A DNA stretch of 64,000 nucleotides from Chitinophaga sp. MM2321 (GCF_964033635.1 NZ_OZ035533.1:6543001-6607000), one strand, 5' to 3'. Shown: positions 26,411-37,155, counted from the first letter of the stretch. Notes: generated by a model from the sequence alone, not told the origin. Translations and numbers: made by a program.

Positions 26411-29400
26411 TTAGAATTTTACATTAATACCAAATAAGAAGGAACGTACCTGTGGGTAAGTGCCCATATCTACACCCATTGTTCTCACATTGCCGGATTT
26501 CAGGTTTACTTCAGGGTCAAATCCTTTATACTTTGTAAATGTTAACAGGTTATGAGAGGTGAAGTATAAGCGCACACCTGACAACTTAAGTTTAGACATA
26601 AGTTGAGCGGGGAAATTATATCCTAATGAAACATCTTTGATACGTAAGTAGCTGCCATCTTCAAGCCAGGCGCTGGAGAACTGATTATCCATCTGATCTG
26701 ATATTGCCCAGGCTTTATGTGTCTTGGTTATCTGACCAGGTTCTCCCCATGCATCCAGCATATCAGTAGTAGGTGCATTGTAAATGAATCCTCTGTCAGA
26801 AGCAAACCTTGTTTGGTTAAAAATGGTATTACCATGTACAAACTGAAGGAATACATTCAGATCAAAATTCTTATAGGTAAGCTGGTTGTTAAAACCTCCG
26901 GTGAAATCAGGGAATGGACTACCGATCATTTGCCTGTCGTAGGAATCAATTTTGCCATCTGGTACGCCCTTGGGGCCGGAATAATCTTCATATCTGAAAG
27001 TGCCGCCGAGTGGTTTTATTCCCTGTATAGTTGTTACATCTTTTTGGGCTATTTCATCGGAGGCGTAAATTTCGCCGGTCCATTTGTAGCCATAGAACAT
27101 CCCGATAGGGTTGCCTTCCTGGGTAATGAAGCTACTGTTGGGAGCGAAATACTCTCCGTTACTATATGCATTGATCAGTGGTGTATGTTTCGGCAGTTCT
27201 ACGACGTTATTGCGATTGAACGAAATATTAAAGCTACTGGTCCAGCTGAAATCTTTGGCGGCGATGATATCGCTGCTGATGCCGAGTTCAATTCCCTTGT
27301 TGTCGATCTGGCCCAGGTTCTGCGTAGTACTGCTGAATCCTGTGGTAGAAGGTAGCGGAACATTAAAGAGGAGTCCGGAAGTATGTTTTTTATAGACATC
27401 CGCGGTGAGTCGTAGCCTGCTTTTAAGTACTTCCAGGTCCAGTCCTACATTGTATTGGCTGGTAGTTTCCCACGTGAGGTTGTTAACAGGAATACTTCCT
27501 GACCTGATGCCCGGATCGCCACCATAATTGGCACCGGTAATATAAGTTCCCTGCCACAGGTAATCCCCGATGCTCTGGTTTCCGGTTTTACCGGCACTGG
27601 CGCGTAGCTTCAGGCTTTGAACGAAAGCTATATTCTGAAAGAACGGTTCTTCAGAAATCCGCCATCCCACAGACGCAGCGGGGAATACAGCGTATTTATT
27701 GTTGGTACCAAAGCGGGAAGACCCATCTCTCCGCATATTGAAACTGGCCAGGTATTTATCTTTTAAGACATAATTAATACGTCCAAAGAGCGATGAAATA
27801 CCCCAGGCGGTTTTATAGCTGTATACCTGATCTTTTTGTGCACTGGCATTCAGCGTAGTGATGATATCAGTAGATCCGAGGCTTCCGGCTTCGCTGATAT
27901 TGTAGGTTTTACTTTCCTGTGCACTATAGCCGATAAGTGCTGTGAGATTATGGATTTCATTAAAAACATTCGTGTAGGTAAGTGTATTTTCATTCAACCA
28001 GGTCGAATTTTCCGATACGGTGGCAGATGCAGGTCTGTTTGTGCCGCCCAACAGGAAAGAAGGCGTGAATTTTTCTCCGTTCTGCGAATAGTAATCAATC
28101 GCCAGGTTTGTTTTGAATGTAAGGTTTTTGATAATGTCGTATTCTAAATACGTACTTCCCATCACCTTTGTGCCATAACTGGTATTGGTAGCTTCCAGTG
28201 CCTGTCCTACCGGGTTGGATCTTTCACGGACAGAATAGGTTCCATCCGGGTTGTACACCGGTTCTATTGGTTTTCTACGCATGGCATTTCCCAGTACGGA
28301 GTTCGCATCATCTCCTTCAGAAAGTGCTTTCCAGTTTTGCCTGCTACCCATAATGGAAGCGCCGATCCTTGTTTTTTTGGATGCTTTTAAATCAAAATTG
28401 AAGGAGGCATTTAATCGTTTGTATCCTGAATTGATGATGACACCATCCTGATTGAAATGATTGAGTGCAAAAGCAAATTTCAGATCTTTCTGACCGCCAC
28501 GGATGGAAAGATCCGCGTTCTGAACAGCAGCGGTTCTGAAAATTTCATCCTGCCAGTTTGTTTGATACCCCGCCAGGTAATCCAGTGAGTCAATTGGCCT
28601 GATGAAGTTCGTCGCAGTGTTTACCCGGTTGTAATTCTTAATACCTTTTTGAATGTACTCATAGTATTGTTCTGAGTTCATCATCGGTATTCTATGTGCC
28701 ACTTCCTGAACGCCGTAATAAGCACTGGCTTCATATACAGGCTTGCCACCGGTACCTCTCTTGGTGGTAATAATGACAACGCCGTTTGCAGCCCTGGCAC
28801 CGTAAATAGCGGATGCAGACGCATCTTTGAGTACTTCCAGCGATGCTATGTCATTGGGATTGAAAGAGGTGATATTTGAGGTCGGAATTCCATCTACTAC
28901 GTATAATGGATCATTACCGGAATTCAATGAAGTATTCCCTCTTATATTTACGGTAACTCCTCCACCAGGCGTACCTGAGTTAGTAATCACCTGCACACCG
29001 GCAGCTCGTCCGTTTAGTAAAGATGCTACATTCGCAACCGGTAGATTTTTAAACTCTTCCGGTTTTACCTGACTGATAGAGCCTGTCAGGTCCCTTTTCT
29101 TCTGGGTGCCATAACCTACCACCACTACCTGATCTAATGCGCTGTATCCAGCCACCAGGAGTACGTTGATCACATTCCGGTTATTAACGTTAATATTTTG
29201 AGCATCATAACCGATATAGGAAAAAATTAGTTTGGCATTCCCTGCTGTCTCCAGCGCATAATTACCTTCCAAATCAGTGGTTGTGCCTATATTAGTTCCT
29301 TCTATACGCACTGAAACGCCGGCTATGGCTCCATTGGCGTCTGATACTTTCCCCTTTACCCTGACGGATTGTGCAGATAATTGTGTTGGTAATATTCCCA

Positions 29401-29482
29401 AAAGAATTATGCCAGCTACTAAAAAGCACCTGATACTTACAGGCAACCGTTTAATAGATCTTATGCACATGTTTTTTTTCAT
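26411..29482 (-). CDS. SusC/RagA-family TonB-linked outer membrane protein
   Basis: A 1023-residue TonB-dependent outer membrane importer, first gene of the ten-gene locus. A signal peptide (ending PTQLSAQ near residue 38) is followed by a carboxypeptidase regulatory-like domain (VRVKGKVSDANGAIAGVSVRI), the TonB box region ALDQVVVVGYGTQKKRDLTGSI, a plug (NVASLLNGRAAGVQVITNSG, IASLEVLKDASASAIYGARAANGVVIITTKRG) and a barrel ending YPQVRSFLFGINVKF. It lacks an STN domain. Its long 5' intergenic region and the divergent AraC gene suggest control by that regulator. Confidence 0.95.
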   Translation of the reverse strand: MKKNMCIRSIKRLPVSIRCFLVAGIILLGILPTQLSAQSVRVKGKVSDANGAIAGVSVRIEGTNIGTTTDLEGNYALETAGNAKLIFSYIGYDAQNINVNNRNVINVLLVAGYSALDQVVVVGYGTQKKRDLTGSISQVKPEEFKNLPVANVASLLNGRAAGVQVITNSGTPGGGVTVNIRGNTSLNSGNDPLYVVDGIPTSNITSFNPNDIASLEVLKDASASAIYGARAANGVVIITTKRGTGGKPVYEASAYYGVQEVAHRIPMMNSEQYYEYIQKGIKNYNRVNTATNFIRPIDSLDYLAGYQTNWQDEIFRTAAVQNADLSIRGGQKDLKFAFALNHFNQDGVIINSGYKRLNASFNFDLKASKKTRIGASIMGSRQNWKALSEGDDANSVLGNAMRRKPIEPVYNPDGTYSVRERSNPVGQALEATNTSYGTKVMGSTYLEYDIIKNLTFKTNLAIDYYSQNGEKFTPSFLLGGTNRPASATVSENSTWLNENTLTYTNVFNEIHNLTALIGYSAQESKTYNISEAGSLGSTDIITTLNASAQKDQVYSYKTAWGISSLFGRINYVLKDKYLASFNMRRDGSSRFGTNNKYAVFPAASVGWRISEEPFFQNIAFVQSLKLRASAGKTGNQSIGDYLWQGTYITGANYGGDPGIRSGSIPVNNLTWETTSQYNVGLDLEVLKSRLRLTADVYKKHTSGLLFNVPLPSTTGFSSTTQNLGQIDNKGIELGISSDIIAAKDFSWTSSFNISFNRNNVVELPKHTPLINAYSNGEYFAPNSSFITQEGNPIGMFYGYKWTGEIYASDEIAQKDVTTIQGIKPLGGTFRYEDYSGPKGVPDGKIDSYDRQMIGSPFPDFTGGFNNQLTYKNFDLNVFLQFVHGNTIFNQTRFASDRGFIYNAPTTDMLDAWGEPGQITKTHKAWAISDQMDNQFSSAWLEDGSYLRIKDVSLGYNFPAQLMSKLKLSGVRLYFTSHNLLTFTKYKGFDPEVNLKSGNVRTMGVDMGTYPQVRSFLFGINVKF

Positions 29483-30311
29483 AACTATTGGTTTAATTGA
29501 ATGCTAAAATTGTTTACTGAATATTGATGGTGTTGTGGAATTTATATACCGGTTTGAATGGCAACAGATGTCCGGACCCTGCTACAACAGGACCTTGACA
29601 ATGCATGACAGTCATTTATTGGGGCGCTACAGGGAAGTGATATCCCGGATATTTACGGTATCGTTATGGAACTATTTCTTTGCATAACAGTGAAATTTTT
29701 TGGTAGTGTATTCATAAAGTGGTGCATGGGTGATTCTGGTATTGATTCTTAGATAATTGACTATAAATTGGTTGCGCAACGTTCCATGCTTTTTTCATTA
29801 TTTTGGTATCAAAACGTGTTGAGTATCTAATTATCCGGATCCTGGTTGTTAATTTAATCGGTTGATTTGCTGGTAATTTTTTTTGAAAAATGTATTTAAG
29901 TGAACAGGGTAATTATGTTCCTTAACCATAGTCTGTGAACGATTTACCGGGAGATATTATATCTTTCATGATAACTGGTTTTAGTTAAAGTGAATCATAA
30001 AACTATCTCATGTCGGGTTCCTATTCTAATCAAAAACGACCAAAATGTAGTGCTAAATTGCCCCTGTCTGCTGATTTTGTAAAATTAAACCGATGGGCTC
30101 TCCGCTCATGCTTCTTATGGCAATAATTTATAATGGAAATATTCCTGCAACAGTTATCCTTAAGTGGTAATTTGGGGTACAATTTATTTTTACCGGACAG
30201 GAAATTTTTGTATTTTTTGTAATTTAGTATACTATATAAAAACTATATCTTCTTTTACATAACCGCTAAATCCCTTCATTTAAGGTCATTTTTTCATTAA
30301 TAAATTAAGCG
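29483..30311. promoter_or_regulatory. 829-bp divergent control region between susC and the AraC-type gene
   Basis: This AT-rich stretch holds no credible gene on either strand. It should carry the promoters of the ten-gene locus (minus strand) and of the AraC regulator (plus strand). I found no exact TAnnTTTG box on either strand and no strong inverted repeat, so operator positions are not assigned. The length is unusual for this gene-dense window. Confidence 0.5.
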
Positions 30312-31184
30312 ATGATGAAGCCAATACTCATGCGTCATGTAGAAGCAACCAATGAATCATTTAAGATCTGGAACAATGCAAATCCATACCTGCACAACCC
30401 ATGGCATTACCATCCTGAATGTGAAATACATGCTATTGAAGAAGGCAAAGGAATATTATTTATAGGGGATAAAGTAACCGCTTATGAAAAAAATGATTTA
30501 ATCATGATCGGCCCAAACCTTCCCCATGAATGGAGAAGTAGTATCATAGAAACACCCGATTTTTTTTCCAGGAGTACTGCTATTCATTTCAAAAATGATT
30601 TTCCAGGCAACGATTTTTATAAAATACCGGAAGCTAAAATTATTCATGAAATATTGGAAAGATCTAAGCGGGGAATAAAAATAAATAACAAAAGTGTGCA
30701 GAAGAAAGTGAAGGAGAAAATGACTAAAATATTCCAGGCAACCGGTATAGAACGAATTAGCCTGCTGTTTTCCATTTTAGAAATGATGGCAACATCTTCC
30801 CAACAGGAATGCCTTTCCAGCCAAAGCTTTATCGATTCCATTGATGAAGGGAAGGACCAGAAGATGAACACTATATATAAGTATGTAATGGCGCATTTTA
30901 AAGAGCCTATTAGAATAGACCAGTTAGCTTCCGAAATGTGCCTGACAAAATCCGCATTTTGCAGGTTTTTTAAGAAGCGGACTAATAAATCCTTTGTACA
31001 ATACGTAAACGGGATAAGGATAGGTTATGCCTGTAAATTATTATATACAGAGTCTTACAATATTTCAGAAGCTGCTTACGAAAGTGGATTTGAAAATATC
31101 TCCAACTTTAATAAACAGTTTATGAAGATTATGAAAAAAACGCCCAGAGAAGTATTAGCTCAATTCGCAAAGGAAAGAATATAG
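30312..31184 (+). CDS. AraC-family transcriptional regulator with N-terminal cupin domain
   Basis: A 290-residue one-component regulator. The N-terminal part is an AraC-type cupin sensor (HNPWHYHPECEIHAIEEGKG, LIMIGPNLPHEW). The C-terminal 100 residues hold two helix-turn-helix units (IRIDQLASEMCLTKSAFCRFFKKRTN; YNISEAAYESGFENISNFNKQFMKIMKKTPREV). It is divergent from the ten-gene sugar-acid locus across 829 bp and is the likely activator, sensing a breakdown product. Translation may begin at the second ATG. It is the same subtype as the gene at 54614-55498. Confidence 0.9.
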   Translation: MMKPILMRHVEATNESFKIWNNANPYLHNPWHYHPECEIHAIEEGKGILFIGDKVTAYEKNDLIMIGPNLPHEWRSSIIETPDFFSRSTAIHFKNDFPGNDFYKIPEAKIIHEILERSKRGIKINNKSVQKKVKEKMTKIFQATGIERISLLFSILEMMATSSQQECLSSQSFIDSIDEGKDQKMNTIYKYVMAHFKEPIRIDQLASEMCLTKSAFCRFFKKRTNKSFVQYVNGIRIGYACKLLYTESYNISEAAYESGFENISNFNKQFMKIMKKTPREVLAQFAKERI

Positions 31185-31236
31185 ATTTTATCTGGTGCTG
31201 GTATCTCTATTTTTAATTTTTCAGGCAGTAGTGAAA

Positions 31237-32571
31237 CTACTGCACCAATCCCCCATTCAATCTTCCCAGTTCCGTTTCTGCGAGCTTGGTATTATATCTT
31301 GCCTGAATCAGTCTGTAGTTGGATTCTTCAAGGCTTTGTTGCGCTTCTTTTACTTCGATAGTAGTAGACACGCCCTGTTTGAAACGCTCCAGTGCTACCA
31401 TCATATTTTCTTTTGCCAGCTCATTGTTTTCTTCTTCCAGTTCCAATGCTTTTTTATAGTATTCATAATCTTTAAAAGCATTGTTGAGGGAAAGATCTAC
31501 CTGTGATTTTACGTTGTCCAGTGTGATGTTCTGATAGTCAAAATCAATCCTGGCATTTTGTACCTGCCGCTTTACATTGAACCCGTTGAAAATGGGGATG
31601 GCAGCGGTGAGGCCGTAGTTTACTACTCCGTTGCGGCTGAAGCGCGGACTGAAATTATTCGATGCCGCATTAGAAGTATTACGGGTATAGTTGTATGCAG
31701 AATTAAAAGATATTACCGGGAAGTAATCAGCACGACGTTCTTTAATTGCCAGGGCGGATACCGCTACATTTTGTTGCTGTACTTTGATCGTAGCGTTATT
31801 ATGAACGATGTTATCCTGCAATGCAGCAAAGGACAAATTTTTATTTAATGGTATGGAGTCCTGCACGTCATAACCGGTAGCACCGGGAGGAACAGCCATC
31901 AGCTGGTTGAGCAGCGCCTTGCTTTGTTCTATGATAGTGAGCTGCCGGAGGTGCAATGCCTTTTGTGCATTCAGGTCTACCTTGGATTGCAGCAGGTCTG
32001 TTTTAGGACCCAGCCCGGTGGTGAATTTGGCATCGGAGAGCTTTACTCTTTCTTCAGAAATAGACATCTGCTCCATGATGGCTATCAGCTGTTGTTTTTC
32101 CTGTACAATATTGTAGTAGCCGCCAATGATGGTGGCGATAGAATTTTGTACCTGGTCTTTGGTTGCGAGTTCGCCGAGGTCGCGGATGGCGCTTAGTTTA
32201 TCACGGGTAGCAAACATCCTCATACCGTCAAACAATGTCCAGCTGAGTGTTACGTTTGCATTGATGTTGTTGCCTTTGATGCCGCTGGTATCGCGTTTGG
32301 TGCCGTTGGCAAATTCCTGTTTGGTAGCAGTACGGTTCCAGGTGGTACCGACGTTACTATTTAGCCGTGGGGCAAACGCGAAGTTCGCATAGGCGTAATC
32401 GTTAGCCGACAGTTCTGCTGTATTTCTTGCCAGCCGGATGTCAAAATTATTTTTGAGTGCTACATCTATCGCCTGTTCCAGCGTTAGTACCTTTTGCTGT
32501 GCCTGCACAGCAATGGTACTAACCAACAGTATTACGATGAATAAACAGCTCTTTATTATATATCTCTTCAT
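31237..32571 (-). CDS. TolC-like outer membrane efflux protein
   Basis: A 444-residue outer membrane channel for tripartite efflux. A signal peptide ends at VQAQ (about residue 25). Two repeats of the outer membrane efflux fold follow, with the usual LTLEQAIDVALKNNFDIRLARNTAE start, long coiled-coil helices and a second repeat ending in KEAQQSLEESNYRLIQARYNTKLAETELGRLNG. It is the last gene of the MFP-RND-OMF operon, 66 bp after the RND gene. The exported compounds are unknown. Confidence 0.94.
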   Translation of the reverse strand: MKRYIIKSCLFIVILLVSTIAVQAQQKVLTLEQAIDVALKNNFDIRLARNTAELSANDYAYANFAFAPRLNSNVGTTWNRTATKQEFANGTKRDTSGIKGNNINANVTLSWTLFDGMRMFATRDKLSAIRDLGELATKDQVQNSIATIIGGYYNIVQEKQQLIAIMEQMSISEERVKLSDAKFTTGLGPKTDLLQSKVDLNAQKALHLRQLTIIEQSKALLNQLMAVPPGATGYDVQDSIPLNKNLSFAALQDNIVHNNATIKVQQQNVAVSALAIKERRADYFPVISFNSAYNYTRNTSNAASNNFSPRFSRNGVVNYGLTAAIPIFNGFNVKRQVQNARIDFDYQNITLDNVKSQVDLSLNNAFKDYEYYKKALELEEENNELAKENMMVALERFKQGVSTTIEVKEAQQSLEESNYRLIQARYNTKLAETELGRLNGGLVQ

Positions 32572-32637
32572 AAAATATATTCCTTAATAATCATCACTTA
32601 AAAATCCGGCGAATCGTTCAGATCCGTTTAACCCTTG

Positions 32638-35600
32638 TTATGCGTGTGCTGCTGCCACATCTTCTTCTTTGCCTTCCAGTCTGTCTTCTTCATCACTTTC
32701 TTCCTGGTGTCTGCCTCTGCGGGAGAGGAAGGTATACATCGCCGGAATAACAAATAATGTGAGTACCAGTGAAAAAACGATACCACCTACGATCACAATA
32801 CCCAGCGGTATACGGCTGGTGGCCGCTGCACCCAGTGAAAGCGCAATCGGTAATGCACCCAGTGCCATGGCAAGACTGGTCATCAGGATAGGACGTAGCC
32901 GCATTGAGGAAGCGTGGATAACCGCTTCTGCTTTTGCCATGCCGGCATCCCGCTGCTGGTTGGCAAATTCCACGATCAGGATCCCGTTCTTCGTTACCAG
33001 CCCTATCAACATGATTACACCGATCTGCGAAAAGATATTCCAGGTTTGCTTAAACAACCATAGCGACAACAACGCACCGGCAAAGGCCAGTGGCACCGTG
33101 AGCATGATGGTGAGCGGATCTATCCAGCTCTCAAACTGTGCAGCCAGTACCAGGTAAATTAACACCAGGGCAAGACCTAGCGCAAACATAGTATTGGAGC
33201 CGCTTTCCGCGTAATCGCGGGAAGAGCCGGACAAAGCGGTGGAATAGGAATCGTCCAGTATTTTTTCATCCTGGAGCTTATTGTAGATGCGGTACATTTC
33301 TGTGATACCGTCACCGATTGTTTTACCGGGTGCAAGTCCTGCGGAAATGGTGGCGGACTTATACCTGTTAAAGTGATAGATGATCGGCGGACTGGTTTCT
33401 TCTTCTATGGTCACTACGTTATCCAGCTGAATGGCTTCTCCGCGGGAGTTGCGCACGTACAGGTTCTGAAGGTCCATCGGATCATCACGGTCGGCACGGA
33501 ACACCTGCCCCATTACCTGGTATTGTTTACCATTTCTAATGAAGTAACCATAGCGGAGGTTACTTAATGCGAGTTGTAAAGTTTGGGAGATGTCTTGTAC
33601 GGATACACCCAGCTGCGTGGCTTTATCACGGTTGATATGAATCCGCAACTCAGGTTTATTGAATTTCAGATCCACGTCTGTACCCTGGAAGACGGTGCTG
33701 TTACCTACTTCTTCCATGAATTTTGGCAACACGGCTGTTAAGGAATCGAAGTTGATATGTTCGAGTACAAAGGATACCGGCAATCCGCTTCTGCGGCCTA
33801 CCTGGATCGTTTGTGTTTCAATGGCAAATACTTTACCCTGTGGATAGTGGCTCATGTTGCGGTTTACCATATTCACAATATCCTTTTGTGAACGGGTACG
33901 TTCATGGGGTTCCGTGAGCATGACGTTGGCGAAAGCCGAATTAACGGCGCCGCCGCCACTGAAACCGGGTGCGGTTACACTGAGGATGATTTTCTTCTCG
34001 GGAATGGAATCCTTCATGAACTGCGTGAGCTTGTCTACATAGTTATCCATGTAGTCGAAAGAAGTACCTTCCGGTGTGGTGATGGATAAGCGGAACTGGC
34101 CTCTGTCTTCCAGTGGTGCCAGTTCGGCCGGCAGCGTTTTGAAAAGGAAGTAGATCATCACAACACAACCCGTAATGATCAATCCTGCTACCCAACGGAA
34201 ACGCATAAACGCTTGCAGGGAATTTTTATAGCCGTCTTCCATCCAGCGGAAGAAAGGTTCTGTTTTAGTGTAGAACCAGGAATGGGTATGTTTTTTACGA
34301 CCCAGCTTTACGTTCAGTACCGGCGTTAATGTTAACGATACAAATGCGGAGATCAGCACCGCACCGGCCACCACGATACCGAATTCGCGGAACAGTTGCC
34401 CTACGAAGCCCTGGAGGAAGATGATAGGAAGAAATACAAACGCCAGTGTGATGGAGGTGGCTATTACCGCAAAGAAGATCTCTTCAGATCCTTCGCGCGC
34501 CGCCCGCATTCGCGGGATACCGGCTTCTATCTTCTTATAAATATTTTCTGTTACCACAATACCATCATCCACCACGAGGCCGGTAGCCAGTACAATGGCC
34601 AGCAGGGTAAGGATGTTGATGGTAAAGCCGCAGGCATACATAATAAAGAATGCCCCGATGAGTGATACCGGGATATCTACCAGCGGCCGGAGCGCCATGA
34701 GCCAGTCGCGGAAGAAGAGGTATACAATTAATATTACCAGCGATAAGGCTATGAGAAGGGTTTCCTCTACTTCTTCAATAGATTTTTTGATGAACCGGGT
34801 GTTATCCATGGCAATGTTCACCGAGAGATCTTCCGGGATATCTTTTTTCAGCTGGTCATATCTTTTATAGAATTCATCGGCAATGGCCACGTAATTGGAG
34901 CCGGGCTGCGGAATGAGCGCCAGTGCAATCATGGGGATACCGGATTCTTTGAGCATGGTTTCCTCATTTTCAGGACCCAGTATGGCCTGCCCTACATCGC
35001 GGATACGGATTTCGCTGCCATTGATATTTTTAATGATCAGGTTATTGAAGTCATCTTCTGATACCAGGCGGCCGAAGGTACGTACTGTGAAGTCGGTGGC
35101 GTTACCGGCTATTTTGCCGGAGGGCAACTCTACGTTTTCCCGCTGAAGGGCGGTCTGAATATCGAGGGGGGTAAGACTGTAAGAAGATAATTTTGCGGGG
35201 TCCATCCAGATACGCATAGCGTAACGTCTTTCTCCCCATATCTGAATGCCGCTTACGCCGGGAATGGTCTGGAGCTTTTCCAGTAACACGTTGGTACCAT
35301 ATTCGGTTATTTCCAGCTGGTTGCGGGTGTTGCTCTGTACGGTCATGGAGATGATGGCATCTGAGTTGGCATCCTGCTTGGATACTACCGGCGGTGCATC
35401 AATATCCGGTGGAAGGCTGCGCAGTGCCTGGGATACTTTATCACGCACATCATTGGTAGCGCCTTCCAGGTCCTGGCCCAGTTCAAATTCTACCGTAATG
35501 TTGCTGCTTCCCTGGCTGCTGCTGGAAGATATATTTTTGATACCGGCGATACCATTGATAGATTTCTCCAGTGGTTCGGTGATCTGTGTTTCGATGATAT

Positions 35601-35769
35601 CTGAGTTGGCACCTGCATATGAGGTACGCACATTGACGATGGGCGGGTCAATTGCCGGGAAGTCTCTCACTCCCAGGAAGGTAAAGCCCACAAGACCGAA
35701 TATCACAATAATGATATTCATCACAATTGCCAGCACGGGGCGTTTGAGAGATAAAGAAGGTAAACTCAT
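32638..35769 (-). CDS. RND-family efflux permease (HAE1/AcrB type)
   Basis: A 1043-residue inner membrane proton-driven pump with 12 membrane segments and two large periplasmic loops. The N-terminus (LSLKRPVLAIVMNIIIVIFGLVGFTFLGVRDFPAIDPP) and the proton-relay acidic pair in TM4 (VLATGLVVDDGIVVTENI) mark the HAE1 family. The Gx-rich region LSGSSRDYAESGSNTMFALGLALVLIYLVLAAQFESW is typical of the second half. A charged C-terminal tail (EESDEEDRLEGKEED) follows TM12. Substrates may be drugs, dyes or metabolites. Confidence 0.95.
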   Translation of the reverse strand: MSLPSLSLKRPVLAIVMNIIIVIFGLVGFTFLGVRDFPAIDPPIVNVRTSYAGANSDIIETQITEPLEKSINGIAGIKNISSSSSQGSSNITVEFELGQDLEGATNDVRDKVSQALRSLPPDIDAPPVVSKQDANSDAIISMTVQSNTRNQLEITEYGTNVLLEKLQTIPGVSGIQIWGERRYAMRIWMDPAKLSSYSLTPLDIQTALQRENVELPSGKIAGNATDFTVRTFGRLVSEDDFNNLIIKNINGSEIRIRDVGQAILGPENEETMLKESGIPMIALALIPQPGSNYVAIADEFYKRYDQLKKDIPEDLSVNIAMDNTRFIKKSIEEVEETLLIALSLVILIVYLFFRDWLMALRPLVDIPVSLIGAFFIMYACGFTINILTLLAIVLATGLVVDDGIVVTENIYKKIEAGIPRMRAAREGSEEIFFAVIATSITLAFVFLPIIFLQGFVGQLFREFGIVVAGAVLISAFVSLTLTPVLNVKLGRKKHTHSWFYTKTEPFFRWMEDGYKNSLQAFMRFRWVAGLIITGCVVMIYFLFKTLPAELAPLEDRGQFRLSITTPEGTSFDYMDNYVDKLTQFMKDSIPEKKIILSVTAPGFSGGGAVNSAFANVMLTEPHERTRSQKDIVNMVNRNMSHYPQGKVFAIETQTIQVGRRSGLPVSFVLEHINFDSLTAVLPKFMEEVGNSTVFQGTDVDLKFNKPELRIHINRDKATQLGVSVQDISQTLQLALSNLRYGYFIRNGKQYQVMGQVFRADRDDPMDLQNLYVRNSRGEAIQLDNVVTIEEETSPPIIYHFNRYKSATISAGLAPGKTIGDGITEMYRIYNKLQDEKILDDSYSTALSGSSRDYAESGSNTMFALGLALVLIYLVLAAQFESWIDPLTIMLTVPLAFAGALLSLWLFKQTWNIFSQIGVIMLIGLVTKNGILIVEFANQQRDAGMAKAEAVIHASSMRLRPILMTSLAMALGALPIALSLGAAATSRIPLGIVIVGGIVFSLVLTLFVIPAMYTFLSRRGRHQEESDEEDRLEGKEEDVAAAHA

Positions 35770-35823
35770 GTTTAATATTTTTGACGATGCTTACAAAACA
35801 GTTGCAGCATCGTCTTTAATTCT

Positions 35824-36912
35824 TTATTGTACTTTATTATAGTTCAGTTCCATTCCCGGTTTCAGTTGGAGGATACCGGTGGTGATCACCGTGTCTCCCG
35901 GTTGTAATCCATTGGTGATCTGAACATTACTTTCTGTACGAATACCTGTTTCTACTACTACAAATTTCGCTTTACCATTGTCTGCTACAATTACTCTTTT
36001 GTCGCGGGTACCTGGAATAACGGCTTGTGAAGGGATCATGATGGCGTCGGGAAGGTCCTTTAATAAAATCTTCACCTTGGCAAAAGAGCCGGGAAACAGG
36101 GCGCCGTTGTTATTGGGTACTAAGGCGCGGAGTCTTACCGTACGGGTGGAGAGGTCTATTTTAGGATCGATGGCATAAATGCTGCCTTGATATTCCTTGA
36201 TGTCGCCGGACACGTAAAAATTAACTTTGTCGCCTGTTTTGATGGCGTTGCGGTATTTTTCCGCAACGGAGAAGTCCATTTTGAGCGGATCTATCTGTTG
36301 CAGGGTGGTGATAATAGTGGCGGAAGACACGATAGCGCCTTCGCTGACGTTGCGGAGGCCCAGTTTACCGCTGAAGGGAGCCCGCAGTTCGGTTTTCTGC
36401 AACTGGGTTTGTGTAAACTCCATATCGGCGCCATAGGCGCTTACCTGGTTGCGGGTAACATCCACATCCTGTTGGCTGATACCATTTATTTTCAGCAGGT
36501 TTTCCTGGCGTTCCAGGGTGGTTTTAGCCAGTTGCTGTTGTAATTTAAGTTTTTGTAACTGAGCGCGGAGGTCTTCGTCGTATATTTTTACGAGGAGGGC
36601 GCCTTTGCTCACATTGGTACCTTCTTTAAAATAGAGGTGGGTAATTCTGCCATTAATTTCCGGTTTTACATCTACTTCTTCATTACTCTGAAGGGTACCG
36701 CTCGCTTCAATGGACTGTCCCAGGTCGCTGGTTTTTACGATCCAGGCGTCGGTGAGGAGTGCTCTTGCGGGAGCGCCTTTAGCGCCGGAAGCTCCGGCCA
36801 CAGGGCCTTCAGCCGCCTTTTTGCCAGCTATCTTTTTGTAAACGAAGAAAATTACGATCCCAGCAGCAACCAATAATATTATGGAGCGGACGGTTTTTTT
36901 GTTATTGGACAT
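35824..36912 (-). CDS. RND efflux periplasmic adaptor (membrane fusion protein)
   Basis: A 362-residue adaptor linking the RND pump to the TolC-like channel. An N-terminal membrane anchor (IILLVAAGIVIFFVYKKIAG) is followed by a barrel-sandwich (lipoyl-like) domain split by an alpha hairpin: VDVKPEINGRITHLYFKEGTNVSKGALLVKIYDEDL before and LRAPFSGKLGLRNVSEGAIV after. The beta-barrel and membrane-proximal domains follow (VIPGTRDKRVIVADNGKAKF). It is first in the operon, 55 bp before the pump gene. It uses a membrane anchor, not a lipobox. Confidence 0.94.
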   Translation of the reverse strand: MSNNKKTVRSIILLVAAGIVIFFVYKKIAGKKAAEGPVAGASGAKGAPARALLTDAWIVKTSDLGQSIEASGTLQSNEEVDVKPEINGRITHLYFKEGTNVSKGALLVKIYDEDLRAQLQKLKLQQQLAKTTLERQENLLKINGISQQDVDVTRNQVSAYGADMEFTQTQLQKTELRAPFSGKLGLRNVSEGAIVSSATIITTLQQIDPLKMDFSVAEKYRNAIKTGDKVNFYVSGDIKEYQGSIYAIDPKIDLSTRTVRLRALVPNNNGALFPGSFAKVKILLKDLPDAIMIPSQAVIPGTRDKRVIVADNGKAKFVVVETGIRTESNVQITNGLQPGDTVITTGILQLKPGMELNYNKVQ

Positions 36913-37155
36913 ATTACTGAGCTTTTGCCTTTTAGCGGTTAGCTTTTGGAAATAACGTGTTGAATGGTACCGGTCTATTTGAACATTCGACTGAAAATTT
37001 ATGTTTCTTGCTTACAGTCAGACGCCAGCAGCCTACGGGTATTCTCATAGGCAGGACAAATTTAATGAATGGAGGGGGTGAATGCGCGTCGCAACTGTTA
37101 ATTAGCGTTAAGGCTTTAGATAAGTGGTGAAAAAGACGGTTGAGTGGAATATTAC

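Noticed and set aside
35246..35842. 198-codon reading frame antisense to the RND gene
   Set aside because: Ser/Thr-rich translation with no family features, inside a complete RND gene.
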